Below, piece after piece: positions 55,944 through 63,981 of a DNA stretch of 64,000 nucleotides. Made by a program: the position numbers and the translations under genes. This stretch comes from Methyloceanibacter methanicus (lineage in GTDB: Bacteria > Pseudomonadota > Alphaproteobacteria > Rhizobiales > Methyloligellaceae): positions 62,001 through 126,000 of the forward strand of contig NZ_LPWG01000011.1 of NCBI RefSeq assembly GCF_001723285.1, given 5' to 3'. A model generated the notes under the pieces. The model ran no database searches, was not told the DNA's origin, and saw nothing but the letters and a program-made list of their open reading frames with translations. Positions within the stretch are counted from its first letter, which is position 1. Each line of letters opens with the position of its first letter.

Positions 55944-56372
55944 TCATTGCGCGATATACTGCATGATGTCCTGCGCCGCCGCGGAGGCCGCGGCTTCCGC
56001 CGCCGGGCCCCAGCGCCGGTTGAGCGATCCTTTGGGGATCACATTGGTCTGGGTCACATTGCCGAGCCGCGTGCCTTGCGGACCGAAGACCGTCCAGTCG
56101 ATCCGGATCGTCTCCTCGCCGCGCCCCGCCGGGAACAGGCGGACCATGCCTTGAATCTCATAGGCCTCCGCGGCCGGCGTTCCCGTCACGGTGAAGCCGC
56201 GATCCAGAAGCTGATCCGAAAGAGCATTCTCGAGCGCCTCTTCGCCGTCACCGGGCGCACCGGCAACGTCGATATAGGCCCAACGCTCGGCGGCCACCGA
56301 AACCGAGCCACCCATCACCGCAACGCTCATCAGCAGAGCAAATGCGACCCTCAAACGACAAGAACCAAACAC
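55944..56372 (-). CDS. Secreted protein of unknown function
   Basis: A 142-residue protein with a signal peptide (VAFALLMSVAVMGGSVSVAA). Mature part reads WAYIDVAGAPGDGEEALENA, DQLLDRGFTVTGTPAAEAYEIQ, IRIDWTVFGPQGTRLGNVTQ and a C-terminal Ala-rich helix (AAEAAASAAAQDIMQYIA). Such a pattern (a periplasmic domain that compares an expected and actual value, of the type seen near SPFH genes) has no named family known to me. It follows hemH by 18 bases, so both are probably on one transcript. Confidence 0.7.
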   Translation of the reverse strand: MFGSCRLRVAFALLMSVAVMGGSVSVAAERWAYIDVAGAPGDGEEALENALSDQLLDRGFTVTGTPAAEAYEIQGMVRLFPAGRGEETIRIDWTVFGPQGTRLGNVTQTNVIPKGSLNRRWGPAAEAAASAAAQDIMQYIAQ

Positions 56373-56390
56373 CGACCCAGAACCCTCTTT

Positions 56391-57440
56391 CTAATCCACC
56401 CAGCCCCTCAACTCGCGTTCGATGAGGTGGAGCAAGACGCGAATACCGCCCTCGGAGTCGTTCAGGCAAGGGATAAAGCTGAACGCCTCGCCGCCATGCT
56501 CAAGAAATATCTCCCGGGCTTCCCCGTTGATCTCTTCCAGCGTCTCGACGCAATCGGCGGCGAAGCCCGGCGTGAGAATGGCGATACACTTGACGCCGTC
56601 GCGCGCGAGGGCCTCGACCGTCTTGTCCGTATACGGTTGCAGCCACTCGGCGCGGCCGAAGCGCGACTGGAACGTCGTCATCAGCCTGTCGCCCAGCGGC
56701 CCGAGCGCCGTGCGTAACGCATCGCTCGTGTCCATGCACTGGCACTGATAGGGATCGCCCTTCGCCACATACTCCTTGGGAAGCCCGTGATAGGAGGCGA
56801 GGATCACCTCGGGTTCGAAATCGAGCGTCGCAAGATGGTCGCGGATCGAGTCCGCGAGCGCCTCGATATAGACCGGGTCGGCCGGGTAAGGCGGCACGGT
56901 GCGTAGCGCCGGCTGCCAGCGCATGGATTTGAGCTTGTCGAAAACCGTATCGTTGACCGTCGCCGTGGTCGCGGCCGCATATTGCGGATAGAGCGGAAAC
57001 ACGAGCAGCTTGTCGCAACCCTGCTCGACCAGGGCCTGCACCCGGTCGGCGATCGTCGGATTGCCGTAGCGCATGGCCCAGTCCACGATCACCTCGTTGC
57101 GATGGCCAAGTCCGTCGGCGATCTTCTCGGCCTGGGAGCGCGTAACGGTCCGGAGCGGCGACTCGCCCAATTCCTCGTTCCAGATCGAACGATAGGCCTC
57201 ACCGCTCTTGGAGGGACGCGTGGTCAAGACGATCCCGTTGAGGATGGGCCACCAGATGAGCCGGTTCACCTCGATCACCCGGCGATCGGACAGAAACTCC
57301 TTGAGATAGCGCCGCATCGACCAGTAATCGGTGTCGTCCGGCGTGCCTAAATTGACCAAGAGCACGCCGACCTTGCCGGACGGCTGCGACCGGCAATCAT
57401 AGGGTGCGGCAAAGGCACTCGCTGTCGGGCTCTCATTCAT
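56391..57440 (-). CDS. hemH: Ferrochelatase
   Basis: A 349-residue enzyme inserting Fe2+ into protoporphyrin IX, the last step of heme synthesis. Motifs: VGVLLVNLGTPDDTDYWSMR, KLLVFPLYPQYAAATTATVN, EVILASYHGLPKEYVAKGDP (metal-ligand His), TTFQSRFGRAEWLQPYTDKT and VKCIAILTPGFAADCVETLEEI with Glu, ending FIPCLNDSEGGIRVLLHLIER. Intact and of normal length. In one minus-strand run with the Nudix and peroxiredoxin genes. Confidence 0.96.
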   Translation of the reverse strand: MNESPTASAFAAPYDCRSQPSGKVGVLLVNLGTPDDTDYWSMRRYLKEFLSDRRVIEVNRLIWWPILNGIVLTTRPSKSGEAYRSIWNEELGESPLRTVTRSQAEKIADGLGHRNEVIVDWAMRYGNPTIADRVQALVEQGCDKLLVFPLYPQYAAATTATVNDTVFDKLKSMRWQPALRTVPPYPADPVYIEALADSIRDHLATLDFEPEVILASYHGLPKEYVAKGDPYQCQCMDTSDALRTALGPLGDRLMTTFQSRFGRAEWLQPYTDKTVEALARDGVKCIAILTPGFAADCVETLEEINGEAREIFLEHGGEAFSFIPCLNDSEGGIRVLLHLIERELRGWVD

Positions 57441-57505
57441 CGGCGCACTCCTCAGCGCTGGCGCTCCGGGGCATGCCCGTAGATAGAATATCGCACCGGC
57501 CGGGC

Positions 57506-57931
57506 CTAGTCCTGAGAGATTGCGGCGAGGACCGTCTCGGCATCGTCGAGAATCTCCGCGTGATCGAAGGCGAGACGCTCATCCCGCCAATTCTCGACCC
57601 ATTCCGCCGCGGCCGCATCGTCGCCGGCGACCGGGTCCGCCGGCGCGGCCAGGCGTGCGAGAAAGACCGTGCTCGCGGTGTGCCCTCTGGGATCGCGCGA
57701 CGGGTCGGAATATACGCCGACAAGGTGGAGGTCGCCGACCGAGAGCCCCGTCTCTTCCTGCAGTTCCCGGCGGCAACCGGCCTCGACGGTCTCGCCGACA
57801 TCCACAAATCCGCCCGGCAGCGCGTAGTGCCCCTTGAAGGGCTCGTGTGCCCGGCGAATGAGCAGAACGCGCCCCGTCGGATCGAAGACCACGCAGTCGG
57901 TCGTGAGCGCTGGCGTTGCGGGAAAACCCAT
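57506..57931 (-). CDS. Nudix hydrolase (ADP-ribose pyrophosphatase-like)
   Basis: A 141-residue hydrolase with a perfect Nudix box: GGFVDVGETVEAGC followed by RRELQEETGL, where the Glu residues bind Mg2+. The N-terminal TTDCVVFDPTGRVLLIRRAH and HYALPG surround it; the later VYSDPSRDPRGHTASTVFLA resembles ADP-ribose or NAD-metabolite hydrolases. It cleaves a nucleoside diphosphate linked to another group; exact substrate not readable. 60 bases upstream lies the peroxiredoxin gene. Confidence 0.9.
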   Translation of the reverse strand: MGFPATPALTTDCVVFDPTGRVLLIRRAHEPFKGHYALPGGFVDVGETVEAGCRRELQEETGLSVGDLHLVGVYSDPSRDPRGHTASTVFLARLAAPADPVAGDDAAAAEWVENWRDERLAFDHAEILDDAETVLAAISQD

Positions 57932-57991
57932 CGGATCGGCTCAAGCGGTGGCGATGGGCTGCCGGTACGACCGGTACCCATGGCCGAACCG

Positions 57992-58652
57992 CTAATCCTT
58001 TGGCTGCGCCACGATCCGCAGATACGGCCGCAGGGTCTGCCAGCCATCCGGATAGATCGTCTTGGCTTCGTCGTCGGAGACGGCAGGCACGATGATCACG
58101 TCTTCGCCTTGCGTCCAATTGACCGGCGTCGCCACGCGGTGCTGGCCGTGAGCTGCATGGAGTCGATGACCCGTAACACCTCGTCGAAATTGCGCCCCGT
58201 CTCATCGGATAGACCAGGATCAACTTGATTTTCTTGTCCGGCCCGATGACGAAGACGTTCCGCACGGTCTGATTGTCCATGGCCGTACGCCCATCGGACG
58301 TATCGCCGGCGCCGGCCGGCAGCATGCCGTAGAGCTTGGAAACGGCAAGATCCGTATCGCCGATCATGGGGTAGGTCGGCTCGGCGCCCTGCGTATCGGC
58401 GATGTCCGCCTTCCACTTTTCGTGGGCCTCCACGGGATCGACGCTGAGGCCGATGATCTTGACGCCCCGCTTATCGAATTCCGGTTTGATTCTGGCCATA
58501 TAGCCGAGCTCGGTGGTGCAGACCGGCGTGAAGTCCTTGGGGTGCGAGAACATCACCGCCCAAGAATCGCCGAGCCAATCGTGAAACCGAATGCGGCCCT
58601 CAGTCGTGTCGGCCTCGAAGTCCGGGGCCGTATCGCCCAGTTGAAGCGTCAT
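57992..58652 (-). pseudogene. 1-Cys peroxiredoxin (Prx6 type), frameshifted twice
   Basis: The first frame gives a full Prx6 N-terminus and core: LQLGDTAPDFEADTTEGRI, SHPKDFTPVCTTELGYMARI with peroxidatic Cys45, KIIGLSVDPVEAHEKWKADI and NVFVIGPDKKIKLILVYPM. The next about 25 residues ([20 protein letters not shown]) are in another frame, and the end ([20 protein letters not shown], then RIVAQPKD) returns to a third position before the stop at 57992. Reconstructed length is about 220 residues, as for Prx6. Reaction: reduces H2O2 and organic peroxides with one catalytic cysteine. Two small indels in about 80 bases. Confidence 0.85.
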
Positions 58653-58778
58653 GTCTGTCCTCCGTGGGAAATATCAGGAAAGGTCGGCCGGACTGCCTGG
58701 ACTTTATTTGGGACAGCCAAGCCTACACCGCAACCGCGATTTGAATGAGACACTCGGAGATACGGCCGTGCGGTTGGG

Positions 58779-59888
58779 TCAGAAAGGCCGCGCGGGCCCA
58801 AGGGAGGCAAGGAATAGCAGGAGCCCGATCGTCATCACCAGCAGGGCTCCGCCGATAGAGCAGACAATCCAGACCACCTCCGCCCATCGCGCATTGCCGC
58901 CACCGGCGGCCAGCGCCACGTTCCGTGAACTGATCGCCAGCGCGGCGAGAACCGAGACCGTAATCGCCGTGCCGAGGGCCATCGCGAAGGTCGACGCCAC
59001 GCCGGCCCAGAAGAGCCCTTGCGCGAGGGCGAAAACCAGGACGAGAACCGCGCCCGAACATGGCCTGATCCCAACGGACAGGACGACAGCCAGAATTTTC
59101 CGCCAAGTCATGGGCTGCGCAATATCGCGTGCGGCGACGATATGGCCGCAGGCTTCGCAGGACTCGTGCTCATGATCGTGATGGTGATGATCGTGGGCAT
59201 GGGCGTCGGCGCGATCGCCACCATGATGATGATGCGCGTGCCCCTGCCCTTCGCCCGTATCGTTCCGGCGATGCCATAGCCGCCACAAGGTCGAGACGAG
59301 GAGCGAGAGCCCCACCAGAAAGACCAGCGCGTAGCTGGCGCTCTCGAGCTGCTTGACCCAGGTATTCACCTGAATGCCCGTGCCCTTGAGCGCGATGATC
59401 AGGATGCCGACCAGGGTCACGGCCATCAGGCCCTGGACGGCCGCCGCGAGAAACGAGATGTAGATGCCGCGGCGCACCGTCTCGCGATTGGCAAGGACAT
59501 AGGACGAGATGATCGCCTTGCCGTGACCGGGGCCCGCCGCGTGGACGATGCCGTACACGAAGCTGAGTCCGGCGAGCCACAACCCGGCGCCCCACGCATT
59601 GCCGCTCTTGAGCTTCTTGATCTCGGCGGCTAGCGGCCGCAGCAGCTTTTGTTGCATCTGGATAATCCAGGTCTGAAAACCGCTGAATGCCCCCTGCCCC
59701 TTGAGAGGCGCGGCCTGAACCGGCGCGGCCTGCGGCGTTGGCGCGGCAAATGCCGGGGGCGGCGCTTGGCGCTGCGCAGGGCCGCCGAAAGCGGACGGCG
59801 GCGACTGTGGCGCTTGAGCCTGTGCCGACGCAAACGGCGCGAGCACCGCAAACACCAGCCCCAAACAGCCGAGAAGGGCCTGTGTCAT
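58779..59888 (-). CDS. NicO/RcnA-like nickel-cobalt transporter
   Basis: A 369-residue membrane protein. Signal or first helix (LLGCLGLVFAVLAPFASAQA), a Pro/Ala/Gln-rich periplasmic linker, then about six membrane segments. Conserved FVYGIVHAAGPGHGKAIISS and GIRPCSGAVLVLVFALAQGL are NicO-family signatures, with His in the first for metal passage. A cytoplasmic loop is extremely His-rich (GHAHHHHGG, HAHDHHHHDHEH) and is followed by CEACGH, a metal reservoir or sensor typical of RcnA/NrsB exporters. The ATG 59888 overlaps the DUF1007 stop as ATGA, preferred over the more distal 59900. Confidence 0.9.
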   Translation of the reverse strand: MTQALLGCLGLVFAVLAPFASAQAQAPQSPPSAFGGPAQRQAPPPAFAAPTPQAAPVQAAPLKGQGAFSGFQTWIIQMQQKLLRPLAAEIKKLKSGNAWGAGLWLAGLSFVYGIVHAAGPGHGKAIISSYVLANRETVRRGIYISFLAAAVQGLMAVTLVGILIIALKGTGIQVNTWVKQLESASYALVFLVGLSLLVSTLWRLWHRRNDTGEGQGHAHHHHGGDRADAHAHDHHHHDHEHESCEACGHIVAARDIAQPMTWRKILAVVLSVGIRPCSGAVLVLVFALAQGLFWAGVASTFAMALGTAITVSVLAALAISSRNVALAAGGGNARWAEVVWIVCSIGGALLVMTIGLLLFLASLGPARPF

Positions 59889-60568
59889 TGCGCGCCGCAT
59901 GTCACCGTCACGGTCTGCGCGAACTGCGAACCATAGTTGGAGGTGGGACCGAGCTGACTGAAAAAGGATTCCGTCAGGGCCTTCGCTTCCTCGGCCGCCT
60001 CCGGATCGGCCTCCGCGACTTTCGCGGCACAGCCTGGCGCGGATCCCGCGAGCTTGACGGCCGCCTTTTCAGCGAAGCCGAAGGCCACGAAGAAGGACGG
60101 GTCGTAGACATCGACCGTGACTTTCGTGCTGCCGGGATCGAGCGGCGTCTCCAGAGGCAAGGTGAAATGCAGCGTCAGCACCGTGCCGTCATATTCGACC
60201 CAATAGTCTTCCGGGCCCTTCAACGGCAGAAAGTCCTCCTCGCCATCCCGGCGGACGAACGTGAAGTAGTCGAAGTCCTTCAGCGACTCGACGTTCACTT
60301 GCGCAAGCGGCTCGAGCTCGTCCTTGGCATAGGTGCCGTCGGCGTTGGTATCGAGTCCTTGCACCGCCATGGCACTGTAGAATTCGTCGAACGTCCAGGC
60401 ATGTCTGATCCCGGTGATCTTGTGCCCGGGGCCAAAGACGACCTCGGACCGCACCGTCGCCCAAACATGAGGATGTGCATCCGCCGCGATGGAGAAGCCG
60501 AATATGGCCTGTCCGACCAGAGCGGCCGTAAGGACAGTCCTGCGCGCGCACCAGTTTCGATATGGCAA
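59885..60568 (-). CDS. DUF1007 periplasmic protein partnering the NicO transporter
   Basis: A 227-residue secreted protein with a signal ending near Ala29 (VGQAIFGFSIAADA). The mature N-terminus HPHVWATVRSEVVF and GIRHAWTFDEFYSAMAVQGL define DUF1007; HPHVW may bind metal at the mature end. DTNADGTYAKDELEPLAQVN resembles an EF-hand-like loop. The family is nearly always encoded with NicO-type exporters, here with an ATGA translational overlap. Probably delivers or takes up metal at the periplasmic side. Confidence 0.88.
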   Translation of the reverse strand: MPYRNWCARRTVLTAALVGQAIFGFSIAADAHPHVWATVRSEVVFGPGHKITGIRHAWTFDEFYSAMAVQGLDTNADGTYAKDELEPLAQVNVESLKDFDYFTFVRRDGEEDFLPLKGPEDYWVEYDGTVLTLHFTLPLETPLDPGSTKVTVDVYDPSFFVAFGFAEKAAVKLAGSAPGCAAKVAEADPEAAEEAKALTESFFSQLGPTSNYGSQFAQTVTVTCGAQ

Positions 60569-60685
60569 GGCTCCGCTCCCTCAACCCAAGAGGCAGAGGT
60601 ATGCCGGAATTATGGAGGATTTTAGAGCCGCCACGCGCAAAAAAAAATCGCCCCGAGAGAGGGCGACGCACAACGGACAAGAAAT

Positions 60686-60729
60686 GAAAAAAGAGGGGCC
60701 CAGCCTCTTTGAATGACTGGGCCCTCTCT
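60686..60729 (-). terminator. Rho-independent terminator downstream of the Flp pilin gene
   Basis: On the minus strand a 12-13 bp GC-rich stem (AGAGGGCCCAG paired with CTGGGCCCCTCT) is followed by TTTTTT. It follows the pilin stop by about 10 bases. Confidence 0.88.
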
Positions 60730-60737
60730 TCTGATCC

Positions 60738-60911
60738 TTAAGTCGCGGCAGCCTTCAGCTTGCCAGAAATACGGCCGAAGAGATCGCTCAGATCCGTACC
60801 GATCGCATTCACGGCGGTGATGATCGCAACAGCGATACCGGCGGCGATCAGGCCATACTCGATAGCCGTGGCACCGGACTCGTCTTTGACGAAACGCTTG
60901 ATAGAAGTCAT
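60738..60911 (-). CDS. Flp/Fap-type pilin component
   Basis: A 57-residue type IVb pilin: short positive N-terminus (MTSIKRFVKDESG) and the Flp hydrophobic helix ATAIEYGLIAAGIAVAIITA with conserved Glu-Tyr at positions 5-6 after the prepilin-peptidase site (Gly13/Ala14). GGGAGT lies upstream of ATG 60911 and a strong terminator follows. Flp pilins build tad adhesion pili, but no cpaA-F or tad gene is in the window, so it is an orphan here and probably uses machinery elsewhere. It is monocistronic. Confidence 0.92.
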   Translation of the reverse strand: MTSIKRFVKDESGATAIEYGLIAAGIAVAIITAVNAIGTDLSDLFGRISGKLKAAAT

Positions 60912-61161
60912 GGAGACACTCCCTTTCATTCGGAACTCTAAACCAGTACTCAAACTCATCGGCCCCGCACCGCACTCCGTTTGGCCGTTGGAACCTGGCG
61001 AGGAAGCTAACAGCCACCCGTTAGACACTGGTTAAAGCGATCTCAGAAACACACGACTGCCAGGGTAAACAATTCGCAAACACAAGAATCTCTAAAAGCC
61101 TGCAAATCCAACGTTTTCTTCTGAGAATTAATCAATTTGTTACTTCCTGTTTACTTGCGGT
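60912..61161. other. Intergenic region upstream of the pilin gene
   Basis: About 250 bases, the lowest-GC stretch in the window (GAGAATTAATCAATTTGT around 61125). It must contain the pilin promoter, and no coding frame is supported. The L,D-transpeptidase stop lies at its right end. Confidence 0.4.
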
Positions 61162-61728
61162 TTACCATGTGACGACGACCCGAGTTCCTATCGGAACGCG
61201 CTGGTAGAGATCGGCGACGTCTTGGTTGAACATGCGGATGCAACCGTGGGACACGGACTGACCCACGGACCAGGGCGCGTCGGTGCCGTGGATCCGGTAA
61301 AGGCTTTTGCCCAGATAAAGGGCCCGGACACCGAGCGGATTTTGCGGATGGCCGCCGGGGACATAGGCCGGCAAATCGGGATTCTCCCGGCGCATCTCGG
61401 CCGTGGGCGTCCAGCCGGGGTTCACCTTCTTGGCGCTGACACGGGTCTCGCCCGACCAGCGGGCCTCGCCCTTGGGCGTCGCAATGGGATAGCTGATGGC
61501 CCTGCCGTTCGACAGGACGTAGTAGAGGCGCGCGCGGCTGAACTGGACGTAGATCGTCCCGGGTTCGTATCCCGGCGGAAAAGACACCAGATGGCGGGCG
61601 ACCACCTGAGACCGCTGCGGTTGGGACGATAGGACCGAATCGAACAGCCCGGCCGAGACACGGCCTGCCGGCAGGACAACGATCGCCGCCGCAAGCCCAG
61701 CGGCGGACAAAAATCCGAGGATACGCAT
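61162..61728 (-). CDS. L,D-transpeptidase (YkuD family)
   Basis: A 188-residue secreted enzyme with signal peptide (LGFLSAAGLAAAIVVLPAG). The catalytic motif is SVSHGCIRMFNQDVADLY with Cys163 and its paired His in HGTDAPWSVGQ upstream. YVQFSRARLYYVLSNGRAIS and AKKVNPGWTPTAEMRRENPD are the standard YkuD region. It forms 3-3 peptidoglycan crosslinks or attaches proteins to peptidoglycan. Intact; monocistronic. Confidence 0.94.
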   Translation of the reverse strand: MRILGFLSAAGLAAAIVVLPAGRVSAGLFDSVLSSQPQRSQVVARHLVSFPPGYEPGTIYVQFSRARLYYVLSNGRAISYPIATPKGEARWSGETRVSAKKVNPGWTPTAEMRRENPDLPAYVPGGHPQNPLGVRALYLGKSLYRIHGTDAPWSVGQSVSHGCIRMFNQDVADLYQRVPIGTRVVVTW

Positions 61729-61847
61729 AACCAAAACCCCGTCTCTCTTAGCTCCCTGGAGCGTGGGGCGATTCTGGTTAGCAAAATCCAAACAGACGTC
61801 CTGGCACGGGATGTCCGTCGGGGCACGGGAGCGGCGGCGGCGGGCCC

Positions 61848-62689
61848 TCAGGCCGGTCGGACACCGGTCACGATATGGACGTGGGCATCCATGCGGACGG
61901 CGCCGTCCTGCTCGTGTGCGGCGTAGCGGTGGATCAAGGCCTCGCGGACCGCTTCTATGGTGGCTTCGTCCGCGTCGCGAGCGCGTCGCCGAGCGAGAAA
62001 GCCTTGAGCGCGAAATCCGCCGCCTCCACGGCCGGAAGCCCTCCCGCAAGCGGGATCCTGTCCCGCCAGGGCTGGATGTCCAAGTCGTCAAATCCCGCGG
62101 CCTCAAGAAGCCCGAACAGTGTCTCCTCTCCGGCATAGCGGAACGGCCCGGGCGCGTCGGGGTCGGGCGGCGGCACGTCGACGATCTGGGACGCCACGTC
62201 GCGAAAGCTCGTCATCCAGGGATTGTTCACCGGCGGTCCCCAGACGGCGAAAGCGATGCGGCCGCCGGGCACGAGCCAGGATTTGAGGTTGGAGAACGCG
62301 GCGGGCGGGTTGTCGAAAAACATGATGCCGAACCGCGACGCCAAGCGATCATAGGGCGCGCCGGGCGGGGGCGCACTCTCGGCATTGGCGATATGGAAGG
62401 CAATGTCGCCGCCGGCCGTATCGGCGCGGCCCCGGGCCAATTCGATCAGATCCGGCGAGATGTCGATGCCATGAACTGCGCTTCCCGCCGGGGCATGCCG
62501 GGAAATCGCCAGCGTGGGACCGCCTCCGCCGCATCCGATATCGGCGATCCGAAGGGGGCCGTCGAGCGCAAGAGCCTCGATGAGCGGCGCCGTCACGGGC
62601 TGAATCATGGCTTCCATGCCCGGCAACTGATCGCGCCATTTCTTGCCGCGCTCGCTGGCCCAATCGGATGCCGAAATCGTCTGGTTCAT
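61848..62689 (-). pseudogene. Class I SAM-dependent methyltransferase, frameshifted near the C-terminus
   Basis: The main frame gives a class I methyltransferase: LRIADIGCGGGGPTLAISRH (SAM-binding), GSAVHGIDISPDLIELARGR (acidic ribose site), LASRFGIMFFDNPPAAFSNL and RIAFAVWGPPVNNPW. After FSLGDALA the frame departs at about base 61980; another frame supplies ADEATIEAVREALIHRYAAH and AHVHIVTGVRPA before a TGA at 61848. The 842-base span is one base short of whole codons, so a single indel. Substrate unknown; small-molecule or quinone-type C- or O-methylation is possible. Confidence 0.82.
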
Positions 62690-62838
62690 TCCGCGCTCCT
62701 CCCTCTTCGCGTGGTGCTTCTGCGAGGTCTACATGATCGTGCTGAAGCGGCCGCGCAAGCGCGGCATTTGCGCCGGGCGCACCGGAATTGGACGCGCGCA
62801 CCGGGCTCCTTCTTGACTCACGCCCGACTCGGGAGTAA

Positions 62839-62853
62839 GAACAAAACAGGAAC
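62839..62853. promoter_or_regulatory. LexA (SOS) box of the imuAB operon
   Basis: GAAC-AAAACAG-GAAC, the exact alphaproteobacterial LexA half-site spacing (GTTC-N7-GTTC read on the other strand), lies about 20 bases upstream of the imuA start. In these bacteria imuA, imuB and dnaE2 are LexA-repressed. Confidence 0.88.
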
Positions 62854-62871
62854 GAGAGTGGAGTGTCAGTC

Positions 62872-63981
62872 ATGCGTAACAACGTTCCAGACGGCGATTT
62901 TAGTGCCCTCGTTCCGCCGGCTGACGTTGAGAAAAGAGCAGGCGGTTTCACGGGAAGGGTCCTGATCGAGCAGCTACGGGCATCCATCCGGGCGCTCGAG
63001 CAGGTTCCCGTCTCCTTAAGCATCCCCCCCGCGCCGGGTGCGGCCCCTTCCCGTCCCGCCTGCTCTTTAACGCCGCCAACCGCGGCACCCGGCACCCCGA
63101 ACACCCCTTCGAAGAGGCCCCCTTCGCACAGCCCTTTGAGCGTGCTGCACCAAGCGGGACTGCACGAGATCAAGCCCCACGCCTATCGCGACGCGCCCGC
63201 GGGCCTTGGCCTGGCACTCTCCGTGATCGCCGAGATCCAGGTGCAACATCCGGGACTTGTGCTGTGGTGCATGACGCGGCGGCAGGCAGAAGAATGGGGG
63301 CGCCCTTACGGCCCCGGCCTCATCAAGGCGGGGCTCGATCCGGCGCGAGTCCTCGTCGTCGAGGCGCGCACCGCGGACGAGGCCGCCTGGGCCCTGGAGG
63401 AAGGGCTGAAAAGCGGCGCACTGATCGCAGGGCTCGCTCAAACCGAAATCAAAACCCCGCTCGTGGCCCGGCGTCTCGGCCTTGCCGCCCGCGCCGCCGG
63501 AACGCCGTGCTTCCTCCTCACCGGCCATGGCGAGGCGAAGGTCCCCGGCACACTCACGCGCTGGCGGATCGCCACGGAGGCCAGCGCCCATATCCCTTTC
63601 GAGACGGGCGCCGGCTTCGGCGGAGGCACCCGTATCGGCGAAGCCGTTCCCGGCCCTGCCTGTTGGCGCCTGTCCCTCGAACGCAGCCGGGCTCCCGCTC
63701 AAGCAGGCCAGAGGCCGGTAGGGCAAGAAACAAGTGCTCAAGCAGGCCAGAGGCCGGTAGCACAAGAAACAAGCGCTCAAGCAGGCCAGAGGCCGGTAGC
63801 GCAAACAATAAGAGAAGGCACAGGCTTTCATGTGCAGGTCGATCATGAGCCCGGCCGTCCAAACGCCGAACAAGACGCCGAAGGCGGTGCGCAGAACGGT
63901 CTGCGTGTGGTTTCCGCATCTTCCGATCGAGCGGCTGATGCGGGAGCGCTTGCAAGCAGGCCGCACACCGCCACCGGCTAG
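62872..63981 (+). CDS. imuA: Translesion-synthesis accessory protein ImuA, with a repeat-bearing C-terminus
   Basis: A frame of 369 residues (GTG 62863 would add three). The conserved part spans roughly residues 30-270: LIEQLRASIRALEQ, VLHQAGLHEIKPHAYRDAPA, LALSVIAEIQVQHPGLVLWC, PGLIKAGLDPARVLVVEART, LGLAARAAGTPCFLLTG and GTLTRWRIATEASAHIPFET. This is the RecA-like ImuA of the ImuA-ImuB-DnaE2 mutasome, SOS-regulated by the LexA box just upstream. The rest (QAGQRPVGQETSA repeated) is a 39-base tandem repeat in frame and continues into the start of imuB in another frame. The natural end is thus probably before or within the repeat. Confidence 0.85.
   Translation: MRNNVPDGDFSALVPPADVEKRAGGFTGRVLIEQLRASIRALEQVPVSLSIPPAPGAAPSRPACSLTPPTAAPGTPNTPSKRPPSHSPLSVLHQAGLHEIKPHAYRDAPAGLGLALSVIAEIQVQHPGLVLWCMTRRQAEEWGRPYGPGLIKAGLDPARVLVVEARTADEAAWALEEGLKSGALIAGLAQTEIKTPLVARRLGLAARAAGTPCFLLTGHGEAKVPGTLTRWRIATEASAHIPFETGAGFGGGTRIGEAVPGPACWRLSLERSRAPAQAGQRPVGQETSAQAGQRPVAQETSAQAGQRPVAQTIREGTGFHVQVDHEPGRPNAEQDAEGGAQNGLRVVSASSDRAADAGALASRPHTATG
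63697..63808 (+). repeat. 39-bp tandem repeat in the 3' part of imuA
   Basis: Two complete 39-base units (63697-63735, 63736-63774) and a third partial one, starting GCTCAAGCAGGCCAGAGGCC and containing AAGAAACAAG. In frame it encodes AQAGQRPV(G/A)QETS. The conserved ImuA domain ends just before it. Confidence 0.85.
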
